A stretch of 64,000 bases of DNA from Helicobacter winghamensis ATCC BAA-430 (GCF_028751035.1 NZ_CP063533.1:62001-126000), one strand, 5' to 3'; positions 17,985-28,027 are shown, counted from the first letter of the stretch. Notes: generated by a model from the letters alone, not told the origin. Program-made: numbers and translations.

Positions 17985-20900
17985 ATGCTTGTTATAGGAG
18001 CATTGGTGCTTGTTGGAATCTTAACGCTTTTAGGGGAAGCTGTTGCGTTTTTAGGCTTTTTGCCGCACGCGCAATTTTGGCTTTTGGGATATTTTGGCTA
18101 TGTTTGGGCATTTGGCGCGGCTTTTGTGCTTTATCAAACAAAAGCGATTCCAACTTTTCAAAATCCATTAGAAAAGGGATTAGGCTTAACCATTATAGCC
18201 TTTGCGCTTCTTGTGCTTCAAGGGCTTTTCTTTGAAAATGCTGGAATTTTAGGTGTTGCGTTTTATAATGTCTTAAAGCCTATTATCACTTCGCTTGGGG
18301 TTTTTATCTTAAGCCTTTTAATGCTTGGATTTGGTGTGGTTTTATACACAGAAAAATCGCCAAAAGAGCTTTATAGCGTTGCGCTAAATGCGCTTAAAGA
18401 TGATTTAAAAAAAGACTTAAAGCACGCTAAAATTTCAAAAGATAAATTGCATAAAAACACAGAAAAGCTAAAGATTTTTTGGTTAAAAACAAAGGCATTT
18501 TTTGCACTGCCTGTTAAAAAAGATTCCATCGTAGAATCTAGTGATTTTAAGCTTATAAATGTAGAATCAAATATGGAATCTAAAAATTTACAAGAAAAAA
18601 AAGATGAGTTTATAGAAAATCAAAAAGAGATTTTAAAAGAAACACAAGAAGTAGCACAAATAGAGCAAGAATTGCGCTCATTAACGCTTGATGAGCTGAT
18701 TGAGCAGAGTAAAAACAATCCACAGCCAAAAGAAAACATAGCTTTTAATTTTCAAGACAAAGAAGAACAAGATGATTATGCTGAATCCCAAGATGAATCT
18801 AAAGTTGAATTTGAAGAAGGGATTGATGAGTTGCGTCAAGATATAGAACTTCCTATGCGTGAAGATAATCCTTTAGAAGAGATTTCTAAAGAGCCAGAAG
18901 ATGAGGAAATCCGTGTGATTAACGCGAAAAATCTCCCACAAGATAGTTTTGATGCAACGCAATTTCAAATACAATCTATGGCAAGCTTGGAAAACTTCAA
19001 GCGTTTTGAAAAAAGCTATTACAAAGAAGAAAAAGAGGAAGAACCCATAAAGCTCATTAAAAAAGAAAGTATTGGTGAACTTGGTGGAGAGTTAGAACAA
19101 ACTCCGCCACCCAAGCAGGAATTTGCTCAACAAGAATCATTACAAAAGGAAAGCTCAAGAAAACAAGCTATTAAGTCTTATCCAAAAAATCTCTATGCCG
19201 CAACTCCTTTTAGCGCATATTATGACAAAGAGCCTGTTGGGACACACGATCGCCTTGTAGATGCAAGCAATTTTCAAAAGGAGTATCCAGACAAGAAAAA
19301 CACACTCCCTAAAACAATTTTTTATTATGGAGATAAAGTAAGCACTCATCCTTTGTCGGAAAATTCAGAAAATATGGAATCTAAAAACGCTGAAGTTAAA
19401 AATACTGAAATTACAAATCAAACAGCGCAAACTTTAGAAAATACGAAATCTGAAAATATAATTCCACAGCAAGAAATACCGCAAGCCACTATTCAAACTC
19501 CACAAATCCAAGCAACGCCACAGATCCAAGAAATTGTGCCACAACCTGAAATAATCCCGCAATACAGCACAATTCCCAATACGATTCCAACTTTTGGCTA
19601 TGGTTATGCGCATTATCAAGAGCCGATACAACAAATCACACAACCTATTGTGATAGAACAAACTATGGAATCTAAAATTCTAACCACAGCACCACAACAA
19701 GTTGCAAAGCCGCAAGAGCCACAAGTAACGGAATCCATACAAGCACAACAAGCCCCTATCCAAACTCCAAAACAAGAAATGCCACCCGCTCAAATACCAC
19801 AGCTGCAAGAGATTGCACCGCAGCCTGTAATCCAAACACAATCTGTCCAAACACCGCAAGTGCGACAAGAGCCACAACAAAGCGTAGAAATTGTAAAAAC
19901 ACTAGAGGAAAATGCAGCTCTTTTGGAAACTTTAGAAATGGCACAAACTCCACAAATGTTAGAATCTAAAGATTATGAATTACCTAAATTAGAGTTTTTA
20001 CAAGAGCCAAAAAGAGCGCATATTGAAATTGATGAGAGTGAAATTGATAGAAAAATCAATGATTTATTAAATAAAATGCGTGTGTTTAAGATCGAAGGCG
20101 ATATTGTGCGCACTTATTCAGGTCCTATTGTAACAACTTTTGAGTTTCGCCCAAGCCCAAATGTCAAGGTTTCACGCATCCTAACTTTGCAAGATGATTT
20201 AGCGATGGCTTTGCGCGCTAAAACAATCCGTATCCAAGCACCAATTCCGGGAAAAGATGTTGTGGGGATTGAGATTCCAAATGCACAAGTTGAAACCATT
20301 TATTTGCGTGAAATTTTAGAAAATGATTTGTTTAAAAACTCTCTCTCGCCGCTAACTTTAGCATTAGGCAAGGATATTGTAGGTAATCCTTTTGTAACGG
20401 ATTTAAAAAAGCTTCCCCATTTGCTAATTGCTGGAACAACAGGCAGTGGTAAGAGCGTGGGGATTAATGCGATGATTTTATCCTTGCTTTATAAAAATCC
20501 ACCCGATAAGCTTAAATTGATTATGGTGGATCCTAAAATGGTGGAATTTAGCATTTACAATGATATTCCGCATCTCTTAACTCCCGTGATTACAAATCCT
20601 AAAAATGCGATTTTTGCCCTTGATGTCGCGGTTAAAGAAATGGAGCAACGCAATGCATTAATTAGTGAAGCAAGGGTTAAAAATATTGATAGCTATAATC
20701 AAAAAGCAGAGATTGAAGGCTTTGAACCATTTCCTTATATTGTGATTATTATTGATGAGTTAGCCGATTTAATGATGACAGGAGGCAAAGAAGCAGAGGC
20801 TTCTATCTCGCGCCTAACGCAAATGGCACGATCAAGTGGAATCCATTTAATCGTTGCTACACAACGCCCAAGTGTTGATGTAGTAACAGGACTTATTAAA

Positions 20901-21356
20901 GCAAATCTTCCTTCACGCATAAGCTATAAAGTGGGGCAAAAGATAGATTCTAAAGTGATTTTAGACTGCCATGGAGCAGAGTCGTTATTGGGCAATGGGG
21001 ATATGCTTTTCGCGGTGGGCGGTGGAAATGTAACGCGCTTGCACGCCCCATTTAGCACAGAAGAAGAGATTGAACGCATTGTAGAATTTATTAAAGCGCA
21101 ATGCTCTCCACAATATGATGAACGCTTTTTGCAAAAAGAAGAGCGCGCGCAAGTGCAATCTAACGGAGAAGCTGATGATCTTTATGAAGAGGCAAAGCGT
21201 ATTATGTTAGCAGATGGTAAGACTTCTATTAGTTACATTCAACGCCGCCTAGGAATTGGATTTAATAAGGCAGCAAATATCGTAGAGCAAATGCAACAAA
21301 GGGGATTTTTAAGCAAAGAAAATTCTAAAGGAGTGCGTGAGATTATTGGAGAGTAA
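17985..21356 (+). CDS. ftsK: DNA translocase FtsK
   Basis: FtsK pumps chromosome ends through the division septum. The product has N-terminal membrane helices (about the first 130 residues), a long linker rich in Glu, Gln and Pro, and a C-terminal motor with Walker A GTTGSGKSVGINAM, Walker B IVIIIDELADLMMT and LIVATQRPSVDVVTG, ending in a winged-helix gamma domain (DGKTSISYIQRRLGIGFNKA). The open frame runs back into tRNA-Sec, so the longest ORF start (17877) is impossible; the first ATG after the tRNA is 17985. A ribosome-site-like TTTAAGGA at 17925-17932 faces only ATC/ATA codons, so the true start is uncertain. Confidence 0.93.
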   Translation: MLVIGALVLVGILTLLGEAVAFLGFLPHAQFWLLGYFGYVWAFGAAFVLYQTKAIPTFQNPLEKGLGLTIIAFALLVLQGLFFENAGILGVAFYNVLKPIITSLGVFILSLLMLGFGVVLYTEKSPKELYSVALNALKDDLKKDLKHAKISKDKLHKNTEKLKIFWLKTKAFFALPVKKDSIVESSDFKLINVESNMESKNLQEKKDEFIENQKEILKETQEVAQIEQELRSLTLDELIEQSKNNPQPKENIAFNFQDKEEQDDYAESQDESKVEFEEGIDELRQDIELPMREDNPLEEISKEPEDEEIRVINAKNLPQDSFDATQFQIQSMASLENFKRFEKSYYKEEKEEEPIKLIKKESIGELGGELEQTPPPKQEFAQQESLQKESSRKQAIKSYPKNLYAATPFSAYYDKEPVGTHDRLVDASNFQKEYPDKKNTLPKTIFYYGDKVSTHPLSENSENMESKNAEVKNTEITNQTAQTLENTKSENIIPQQEIPQATIQTPQIQATPQIQEIVPQPEIIPQYSTIPNTIPTFGYGYAHYQEPIQQITQPIVIEQTMESKILTTAPQQVAKPQEPQVTESIQAQQAPIQTPKQEMPPAQIPQLQEIAPQPVIQTQSVQTPQVRQEPQQSVEIVKTLEENAALLETLEMAQTPQMLESKDYELPKLEFLQEPKRAHIEIDESEIDRKINDLLNKMRVFKIEGDIVRTYSGPIVTTFEFRPSPNVKVSRILTLQDDLAMALRAKTIRIQAPIPGKDVVGIEIPNAQVETIYLREILENDLFKNSLSPLTLALGKDIVGNPFVTDLKKLPHLLIAGTTGSGKSVGINAMILSLLYKNPPDKLKLIMVDPKMVEFSIYNDIPHLLTPVITNPKNAIFALDVAVKEMEQRNALISEARVKNIDSYNQKAEIEGFEPFPYIVIIIDELADLMMTGGKEAEASISRLTQMARSSGIHLIVATQRPSVDVVTGLIKANLPSRISYKVGQKIDSKVILDCHGAESLLGNGDMLFAVGGGNVTRLHAPFSTEEEIERIVEFIKAQCSPQYDERFLQKEERAQVQSNGEADDLYEEAKRIMLADGKTSISYIQRRLGIGFNKAANIVEQMQQRGFLSKENSKGVREIIGE

Positions 21357-21438
21357 AATCATTATGAAATGGTTGTTTTAAGAAAAGTTTTGTTAGAATC
21401 AAAAATTGATTAAATTTTAAATTTGGAGCACAAAGAGA

Positions 21439-22728
21439 ATGAAGGTCAATAAAGTAGATAGCGCAAATGTAATAGCACAGGCTACAATCCCAGCAGATTT
21501 GCTCAATAAAAAGCTGGATAAAGTTACAAAGGCGGCAAGCAAGAATTTAAAGCTAGATGGATTCCGCAAAGGAAAAGTTCCAGCAGTAGCAATTAAACAG
21601 CGTTATGGCAAGCAACTTGAAGAGGATGCACAAAGAGAGTGCGTGCAAGATTTACTGCAAGATATTTTAAAAGAGTTAAATGTTGAAGCGACTATGCTTC
21701 TTGGTGATCCGCGTATTACAAAATTTGAGAAAAAAGACAATGGAATCGAGCTTGAAGTGGAAATTAGTTTGGCTCCGACAATCAAGCTTGATGATATAGA
21801 TTCTTGTATCCCAGAAGTAAAAATCCCAGAAGTAAAAGATTCTGATATTGAAGCGCGATTAGAAGAAATCGCAAGTGCTAGAGCACCATTGGTTAAAATT
21901 GAAGATGGTAGACGCAAACTAAAAGATGGAGAGTTTGCCAAAATTGACTTTGAAGGTTTTATTGATGGAAAACCATTTGAAGGTGGAAAATCAGAGGGAT
22001 ATTTGCTAAAAATTGGAAGCAAGTCTTTCATTGAAGGTTTTGAAGAGCAATTAATTGGAATGAAAAAAGGGGAAGAAAAAGAAATCAATGTAACTTTCCC
22101 AGAAAACTATCAAGCTAAAGATTTAGCAGGCAAGCCAGCAGTGTTTAAGGTAAAATTGCTTGAGATTCAAACTAAGGGCAAGATTGAAATTGATGATAAT
22201 TTTGCAAAAACTCTATTCCCAGATGATAAAGAAGCAAGTGTAGAGAGCCTAAGAGCGAAAGTAAAAGAACAACTTCAAGATGAAAAAAAACATGAAGCCT
22301 ATAATAATGAGCTTAAAGAAAAACTTGTGGATAATTTAAATGCCAAGATTATATTTGACTTGCCAAAATCCATTGTAGAACAAGAAATGGATTTATTGCT
22401 TAGAAATGCGTTTATGACGTTATCTAAAGAAGAGCAAGAAAAACTAGCAAAAGATAGAGAAGCAATGCAAGCAAAACGCGAAGAGCAAAGAGAAAATGCG
22501 CAAAAAAGCGTGCGTGTAACATTGCTAATTGATGCGATTGCAAAGCGTGATAATATTCAAATCCCAGATAATGAGGTGATTAATACAATTTATTATGAAG
22601 CAATGGCAATGCGTCAAGACCCTAAGGCAATGTTTGAATATTATAAAAACAATAATTTAATTCCAGCAGTTAAAATGGCAATGCTTGAAGATAGAGTTTT
22701 AACAGCACTCTTAGATAAAAAGGCGTAG
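21439..22728 (+). CDS. tig: Trigger factor (ribosome-associated chaperone)
   Basis: Trigger factor binds nascent chains at the ribosome exit. The 429 residues follow the family order: a ribosome-binding domain with the signature [17 protein letters not shown] at about residue 41, a PPIase/FKBP domain at about 150-235 ([21 protein letters not shown]), and a Lys/Glu-rich C-terminal chaperone domain. GGAG precedes the ATG. It is followed after one base by clpP, the same pairing as in many bacteria, so cotranscription is very likely. Confidence 0.96.
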   Translation: MKVNKVDSANVIAQATIPADLLNKKLDKVTKAASKNLKLDGFRKGKVPAVAIKQRYGKQLEEDAQRECVQDLLQDILKELNVEATMLLGDPRITKFEKKDNGIELEVEISLAPTIKLDDIDSCIPEVKIPEVKDSDIEARLEEIASARAPLVKIEDGRRKLKDGEFAKIDFEGFIDGKPFEGGKSEGYLLKIGSKSFIEGFEEQLIGMKKGEEKEINVTFPENYQAKDLAGKPAVFKVKLLEIQTKGKIEIDDNFAKTLFPDDKEASVESLRAKVKEQLQDEKKHEAYNNELKEKLVDNLNAKIIFDLPKSIVEQEMDLLLRNAFMTLSKEEQEKLAKDREAMQAKREEQRENAQKSVRVTLLIDAIAKRDNIQIPDNEVINTIYYEAMAMRQDPKAMFEYYKNNNLIPAVKMAMLEDRVLTALLDKKA

Positions 22729-22729
22729 T

Positions 22730-23320
22730 ATGGGTTATTATGTGCCAACAGTGATTGAAAAAACTGGGCGCGGTGAAAGAGCGTATGATATTTATTCTAG
22801 GCTTTTAAAAGATAGAATTATTCTCTTAAGCGGACAGATTGATGATGGATTGGCATCATCTATCGTTGCTCAATTACTATTCTTAGAAGCCGAAGATCCA
22901 GAAAAAGATATTTATTTGTATATCAACTCCCCCGGTGGTGTAGTAACAAGTGGCTTAAGCATTTATGATACGATGAATTATGTCAAGCCCGATATTAGCA
23001 CGATTTGCATAGGGCAAGCAGCAAGTATGGGGGCATTTTTGCTAAGTTGTGGCACAAAAGGTAAGCGGTATTCCCTGCCAAACTCTCGCATTATGATTCA
23101 TCAGCCTTTAGGGGGAGCGCAAGGACAGGCGACAGAGATTGAAATCCAAGCAAAAGAAATTTTACGCTTAAAATCTAGTTTAAATGAAATTCTAGCAAGC
23201 AATACAAATCAGCCATTAGAAAAAATTGCAAAAGATACGGATAGAGATTTTTACTTAAGCGCAAAAGAAGCGCAGGAATATGGTTTGATTGATAGTGTTT
23301 TGGAAAAAAGTTTAAAATAA
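22730..23320 (+). CDS. clpP: ATP-dependent Clp protease proteolytic subunit
   Basis: ClpP forms the double-ring serine protease that works with ClpX or ClpA. The 196-residue length is normal, and the catalytic triad context is present: serine in [13 protein letters not shown] (about residue 96), histidine in [15 protein letters not shown] (about residue 121), and the aspartate in [20 protein letters not shown]. It lies directly between tig and a GGDEF-like gene. Confidence 0.97.
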   Translation: MGYYVPTVIEKTGRGERAYDIYSRLLKDRIILLSGQIDDGLASSIVAQLLFLEAEDPEKDIYLYINSPGGVVTSGLSIYDTMNYVKPDISTICIGQAASMGAFLLSCGTKGKRYSLPNSRIMIHQPLGGAQGQATEIEIQAKEILRLKSSLNEILASNTNQPLEKIAKDTDRDFYLSAKEAQEYGLIDSVLEKSLK

Positions 23321-23330
23321 GGAGTGTGTC

Positions 23331-24440
23331 GTGAAAGATGATTTTGGTTCCTTTGATGGATTGCAAAGTTTTGAAGCTAATGGCATTGAGGAATCTAGTT
23401 TAGGGAGCGCAAGCTCCTTTTCATCTTTTGGAATGGATACTGAATCTTTGCAACCATCTATCTCAACTCAAAGCGCTGGAACGAGTGGCAATGCAAACTC
23501 TTTAGAAGAGTATGGTTTGCAAGTTATTCAAGAATTGAGTGCAAATGGGATTTTGCCCACACCTTATAATTATAGAATCTATTTTGAAAAACTTTTAGAA
23601 GACAAATCTCAAGCCTTTAGAGATGATGCTTTTCAGTATGTAGAAGTAGATCAACGCCCAGAAGAAAAGCAGGCTGCTTTGGAATCCAAAGTGCTAAAAA
23701 CACAAAGTTATATGGCAAGCACTCTCAATCAAGTGGAAGCTTTGCTGAAAAATTTAAAATTGCTCCAAAATATCTTGAAAAAGCACGAAAAAGAAGTAGA
23801 AACCACAACTAATGCCATTGCTTTGCAAAACATTATTACAATTTTTCAAAAAGAGTTAGATAAACTTGGCGAAGTTGCCGGGCATCAACTCCAAGATATT
23901 AAAACAATGCACGAAAAAACACTTGCTTCTATTCAGGGAATTAGCGATGAGGTGATTTGCAATAGTGTATATGGAATCTATAATAAACGCTTTTTAGAAA
24001 AACGCGTGTTAGCTGAAGTAAATTCTGTAAATGTAGGTGGATATAAATCATCACTTTTGCTTGTGCGTGTATCAAAAAGTTTGCAAAGTCGCATTACTTC
24101 GGATAAAACAGCAGTGGTGATTAATCGCTCATTATCAAAAATGTTGCAAAAAGTTGCTAATCGTAGTGATATTGTTGCCTATTATGAAGCAGGGATTTTT
24201 GGAATTTTATTAAGTCATAGCGATAAAGATGCGGCAAAACGCTTTGCGAACCGCCTGATTGAAAAGGTTGTTGGAATCAATATTATTGTTAATGATGAAG
24301 AAATTCCTTTAAGTGTTTGCACTGGCATTGTTGAGATTAATGAATTTTCTAAACAAAAAGAAATTATAAAAAATGGGCTTGAGGCGTTAAAAAAGGCTTC
24401 AAGTGGCAATGTTTCTTTCATGGTTTTTGGGGAGAGTTAA
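23331..24440 (+). CDS. Degenerate GGDEF-domain protein
   Basis: The 369-residue product starts at a GTG with GGAG upstream. Residues 1-60 are Ser/Gly-rich and probably disordered; residues 60-200 are helical, with a coiled-coil look; the rest, from about residue 205, is a GGDEF-like domain (GIYNKRFLEKRVLAEV, SDIVAYYEAGIFGILL). The position of the GGDEF signature reads YYEAGIF, so diguanylate cyclase activity is unlikely. The gene lies between clpP and def, and its last base overlaps the def start. It may be a c-di-GMP-independent signalling or scaffold protein. The position is conserved in this lineage to my knowledge, but its role is not established. Confidence 0.72.
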   Translation: MKDDFGSFDGLQSFEANGIEESSLGSASSFSSFGMDTESLQPSISTQSAGTSGNANSLEEYGLQVIQELSANGILPTPYNYRIYFEKLLEDKSQAFRDDAFQYVEVDQRPEEKQAALESKVLKTQSYMASTLNQVEALLKNLKLLQNILKKHEKEVETTTNAIALQNIITIFQKELDKLGEVAGHQLQDIKTMHEKTLASIQGISDEVICNSVYGIYNKRFLEKRVLAEVNSVNVGGYKSSLLLVRVSKSLQSRITSDKTAVVINRSLSKMLQKVANRSDIVAYYEAGIFGILLSHSDKDAAKRFANRLIEKVVGINIIVNDEEIPLSVCTGIVEINEFSKQKEIIKNGLEALKKASSGNVSFMVFGES

Positions 24441-24946
24441 TGTTAGAAGTTATCACTTATCCCAATCCTTTGTTGCGTCAAATCTCTAAGTCTGTGGAAG
24501 TTTTTGATAAAGGATTGCACACGCTTTTAGATGAAATGTATGAAGTAATGCTTGCAAAAAATGGTGTTGGAATCTCTGCAATTCAAGTAGCAAAGCCTAT
24601 CCGAGCGCTTTTAATTTGTATCCCAGATGAAGATGGCAATCAGCATAAAGAAGATTTACTAGAAGTGATTAATCCAAAAATCATAGAAAGAGACGGGGAA
24701 ATTCTTTTTAATGAAGGTTGCTTAAGTGTGCCAGAATTTTATGAAGAAATCAAACGCGCTTCAAACATAAAAATCGCCTATCAAGATCGTTATGGAAATC
24801 CACAAGAAATTGTTGCGCAAGACTATCTAGCAGTTGCCTTTCAGCACGAAATTGATCATTTAAATGGGGTTTTATTTATTGATAAACTTTCCATTGTTAA
24901 GCGCAAAAAGTTTGAAAAAGAGCTAAAGCAAAGGCAAAAGCACTAA
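24440..24946 (+). CDS. def: Peptide deformylase
   Basis: This metalloenzyme removes the formyl group from nascent N-terminal methionine. The three signature motifs are present in 168 residues: NGVGISAIQVAKP (motif 1, usually GxGLAA), EGCLSVPE (motif 2, with the metal-binding Cys) and QHEIDHLNGVLF (motif 3, with two metal His and the catalytic Glu). It is cotranscribed with the tig-clpP-GGDEF run and overlaps the convergent msrA gene by 4 bases. Confidence 0.96.
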   Translation: MLEVITYPNPLLRQISKSVEVFDKGLHTLLDEMYEVMLAKNGVGISAIQVAKPIRALLICIPDEDGNQHKEDLLEVINPKIIERDGEILFNEGCLSVPEFYEEIKRASNIKIAYQDRYGNPQEIVAQDYLAVAFQHEIDHLNGVLFIDKLSIVKRKKFEKELKQRQKH

Positions 24947-25437
24947 ATCTCTTTTAATGCTGCACTTAAGTCAATATGGCAATATCCATTAGGATTCTTA
25001 GCAAGATATTTTTGATGGTAGGCTTCAGCGGAATAGAAGTTTTCTAACAGGCTTACTTCTGTAACAATTTTTTGAGAAAATTGCTTTTGTAAATTTTCCA
25101 CAAAACCTTTAATTTCTTTTAGCATTTGTGTGTCTTGCGTATAAATACCGCTTCTATATTGTGTGCCAATATCGTTGCCTTGATAATTGAGTGCAAAGGG
25201 ATTAATGATACTAAAAAAGCGTTTAAGCAACATTTCAAGGCTTAAAAGAGTAGAATCAAAAGAAATCTCTACTGCTTCTGTTGCCTGTGTTGCTCCGCTA
25301 CAAACTTGTTGATAGCTAGGAGATTCCACCTTAGAATTTGCATAACCCACTTGTGAATTAAGCACACCCTTAAGCAAATCAAAATACCCTTGCACACCCC
25401 AAAAACATCCGCCTGCTAAATAAATTGTTTGTTGCAT
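24943..25437 (-). CDS. msrA: Peptide methionine-S-sulfoxide reductase MsrA
   Basis: MsrA repairs oxidised methionine in proteins. The 164-residue protein has the catalytic GGCFWGVQGYFDLLKG at about residue 10, followed by VGYANSKVESPSYQQVCSG and GTQYRSGIY, all family hallmarks. It stands alone and ends inside the last codons of def. No MsrB domain is fused to it, unlike the MsrA/B fusion of H. pylori. Confidence 0.94.
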   Translation of the reverse strand: MQQTIYLAGGCFWGVQGYFDLLKGVLNSQVGYANSKVESPSYQQVCSGATQATEAVEISFDSTLLSLEMLLKRFFSIINPFALNYQGNDIGTQYRSGIYTQDTQMLKEIKGFVENLQKQFSQKIVTEVSLLENFYSAEAYHQKYLAKNPNGYCHIDLSAALKEI

Positions 25438-25472
25438 ATGTTTTTCCTAAAAATTAAAAAAATAAAAATTTA

Positions 25473-26561
25473 CTATTCTTTCATATTTTTTACAATATCA
25501 ATAAGTGGTGTTATATCATAATCTTGTATTTTTTGCTCTAAGGTATCAAAATAGGATTCCATATTATCCAAGGTTAAGATATGTGTTTTATTTTGTATGG
25601 CACTAAGTTGTAAGGAGTTCATATCGTTGGCATAATGGATGGTATCACCAGCGTAATTTGCGATATTGTCTGCATAATCTAAAGTATCAAATCCATAGAC
25701 TGTAACATTTTTTAAATCTTTTGTTTGGTGAAGTAGATAGTAAATAATTTTCTTGCGTTCTATAAATGCTTTGCTATTAATCTTAAAATGGAATCTTGAA
25801 TAAGGTGGAAGAATTAAATGAAATTTTGTATACGGGTGTTCTTTTATAAAAGACAGAGTAAAAGAGTTTAAAAGTTTTTGTTGTTTGTTTGTATCAATTT
25901 TATCTGTATTAAATTCTACAGGTTTTGCTTGCGCAAAGCCTTTAAGATTCTCTTTGAAAATATCAGGGTTAAATTTTATCCAGTTTTCAAAACCGCCTAG
26001 TCTTTGGATATGTTTTTCTTCTTTAATCCATTGTAAAAGTGTTTCTAAATCTTTTTTTCCGATACATTTTTCCTTTCTGCTAAAAGTTAAAGCACAAATA
26101 ATAAATCTATCGTTTAAATAGGCTTCAAAATCATTTAGCAAGGAATCATCATAAAGAAGCTGGAAATTTGGCTTAGTTGTGACTTCATCACTAAAGGCAT
26201 CTAGGGAATAAATAATTGTTTGTGGATTCCTGTTTTGGAATAAATATTTTAAAATTATTGCTCTTTCTTTAATGCTGCTAGCTGCTGGTGAAATATTCAC
26301 CCATTTGCCTCCTAGCTTCTCACTTGCTTCTTTAGCAGAAGTATTTTGTAGCATAGAGCTGCCTAAGATATAAGAATCAAAATCATAGTGTTTAATGATT
26401 CCCCTAGCCCCCACGCGCATTTCGCTAAAAAATCTTTCTTCTTTGAAATAGCTTTTGTGAAAAATTTGCAAAGGATCATAGAGATAAATTAATCCCAAAG
26501 ATAAACAAGTTAATGTTATAAACAATATCAGTGTGTAAAAGACAAATTTAAAATTGCTCAT
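25473..26561 (-). CDS. SGNH-like partner of an MBOAT acyltransferase, copy 1
   Basis: The 362-residue protein has one N-terminal membrane helix (about residues 7-28) and a periplasmic domain. YILGSSMLQNT near residue 65 looks like the nucleophile block of SGNH/DHHW-type esterases, and the C-terminal DTIHYAND could supply the Asp-His pair. Proteins like this sit beside MBOAT genes and finish acyl transfer to cell-surface sugars, as PatB and AlgJ-type proteins do. The MBOAT gene is directly upstream (7-base gap). From base 25496 upward this gene matches copy 2 at 29576; only its last 8 residues are unique. Function is inferred. Confidence 0.68.
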   Translation of the reverse strand: MSNFKFVFYTLILFITLTCLSLGLIYLYDPLQIFHKSYFKEERFFSEMRVGARGIIKHYDFDSYILGSSMLQNTSAKEASEKLGGKWVNISPAASSIKERAIILKYLFQNRNPQTIIYSLDAFSDEVTTKPNFQLLYDDSLLNDFEAYLNDRFIICALTFSRKEKCIGKKDLETLLQWIKEEKHIQRLGGFENWIKFNPDIFKENLKGFAQAKPVEFNTDKIDTNKQQKLLNSFTLSFIKEHPYTKFHLILPPYSRFHFKINSKAFIERKKIIYYLLHQTKDLKNVTVYGFDTLDYADNIANYAGDTIHYANDMNSLQLSAIQNKTHILTLDNMESYFDTLEQKIQDYDITPLIDIVKNMKE

Positions 26562-26568
26562 AAAATCC

Positions 26569-28027
26569 CTAAAAATTAAAATAAATAAACTCTACATAAG
26601 GTGTTATGCTAAGAGTTACAATAGCAACATAAAACAAAACACTAACAAAAATGACATTTTTCCAAGACGGCTTAAAGTTATGTAGAAGCTCAATGCTGTT
26701 TTTGACGCACAAAACAATAATAAACGCAAAGATTAAAAAGAAAAGAGTTTCATTTCTTCCATCAAGATTTGCTAATAATTTTGGAATATGCCTTGCCTTC
26801 TCCGGCAACTCTACCCATACAATCCCAAACATTCCTGCTAAAAGATTAAAAGCTCCTTGGAGATTCTCTGCTCTAAAAAACACCCAAGTCATATTTAAAA
26901 AGTTAAAGGTAAGAATCCAGCATAACACTTTATACAAACGACTTTGTAAAAAAGTAGCCTTGTGTAAATTTAAAGATTCTAAGATATAACCATAAGCTCT
27001 ATGCAAACACATCGCAAGTCCGTGTAATGCTCCCCAAATAATAAATCCAAAATGGAATATAGAGATACTCTTTTAAAAATCTCCCTAAAGTAATATGCCA
27101 TTTTCTCCAAAACTCTGTAATGCTTAAAGACTTATAAGGGGAGTTAAAATTAATTGGCAAAAGGATTCCAAAAAGCAATCCTAATCCTATTGCCATATCA
27201 CAATACCCACTAAAATCAAAATACAGCTGAAAGGTATAAGATAAAGAAGTCGCCCAAGACTCTGCAATATTTAAAAACCCACCCTTCTCTACAATGCTAA
27301 ATCCATTATTAGCCCATTTTGCAAAACTATCTGCAATAAAAACTTTTTTAAATAAACCCATAGAGAAAATAAATACACCCTTAGCAATTTTATCCCATTG
27401 CACACTTTTAGATAAAGACTTAAATTGTGGCATCATTTCTTTATGATGCACAATAGGTCCTGCAATAAGCTGTGGAAAAAAGCTAACAAATAAGCAATAA
27501 TCTAAAAAATCAATTTTAAAATGACTTGAAAAGATGGAATCGTAATTTTCTTCTAAGTCTTTAATATCAATTCTTTTATAACAATCCACCAAAAATGCAA
27601 TTTGCTGAAAGGTAAAAAAGGAAATAGCTAAAGGCAAAAGAATATGGGGCAAAGGAATATTAAAATCTAAATGTAAAAGTTTAGAGAATAAATTAAAATT
27701 TTCTAAAAAGAAATCTGTGTATTTGAAAAATCCAAGTAAGGCAAGATTAAAAAAGATTCCAATATAAAGATAGAATTTATTATGCCCCCCCCCCCTATTA
27801 TTTTTAGCAAAATTCTTTAGCATTAGTGAAGTGATTCCATAATTAATTAAAATGGATAATAACAAAAGCCCAAGATATTTAATTTCCCAAAAGGCATAGA
27901 AAAACAAACTTCCAAGCACTAAGAAAAGTTTAGCTAAAAAGTTTTGATTAAAATATCTTAGTCCATAAAAGCCTAAAAGCATAATAGGCAAAAAGGCAAA
28001 GATGAAGATATAGGAGCTAAAGAGCAT
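26569..28027 (-). pseudogene. MBOAT O-acyltransferase, disrupted, copy 1
   Basis: Two overlapping ORFs (26999-28027, 342 residues; 26569-27012, 147 residues) together form an MBOAT membrane protein that moves acyl groups across the inner membrane. The first has several membrane segments, the MBOAT motif FWRKWHITLGRFLKEYLYIP, then runs out of frame. The second continues in the other frame with FGFIIWGALHGLAM. The usual stretch between these, LGGN through LSGLWHGA with the conserved histidine, is missing, so a deletion of roughly 25-30 codons that also shifts the frame seems likely. A G11 tract (coding strand) near residue 82 adds a second switch. As it stands it should not work. Confidence 0.75.
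27785..27795 (-). repeat. C11 tract (G11 in the coding sense) in MBOAT copy 1
   Basis: Eleven C residues on the plus strand encode NNRGGGHNK in the MBOAT gene on the minus strand. With 11 the frame is open at this point. The tract has the same length in copy 2. Confidence 0.85.

Larger units (their letters stand above)
25496..28027. repeat. 2.53 kb direct repeat, copy 1
   Basis: Bases 25496-28027 recur at 29599-32130, offset exactly 4103. All three ORFs in the block translate identically in both copies, and the nucleotide stretches I compared match, including a C11 tract. The repeat ends precisely at the ATG of the MBOAT gene on one side and within the last codons of the SGNH-like gene on the other. 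Flanks differ. I see no transposase, terminal inverted repeats or target duplication. Confidence 0.9.

Noticed and set aside
19434-19953. Minus-strand ORFs rich in Leu, Arg and Trp opposite the ftsK linker
   Set aside because: They arise from the CAA- and CCA-rich codons of the Q/P linker read in reverse.
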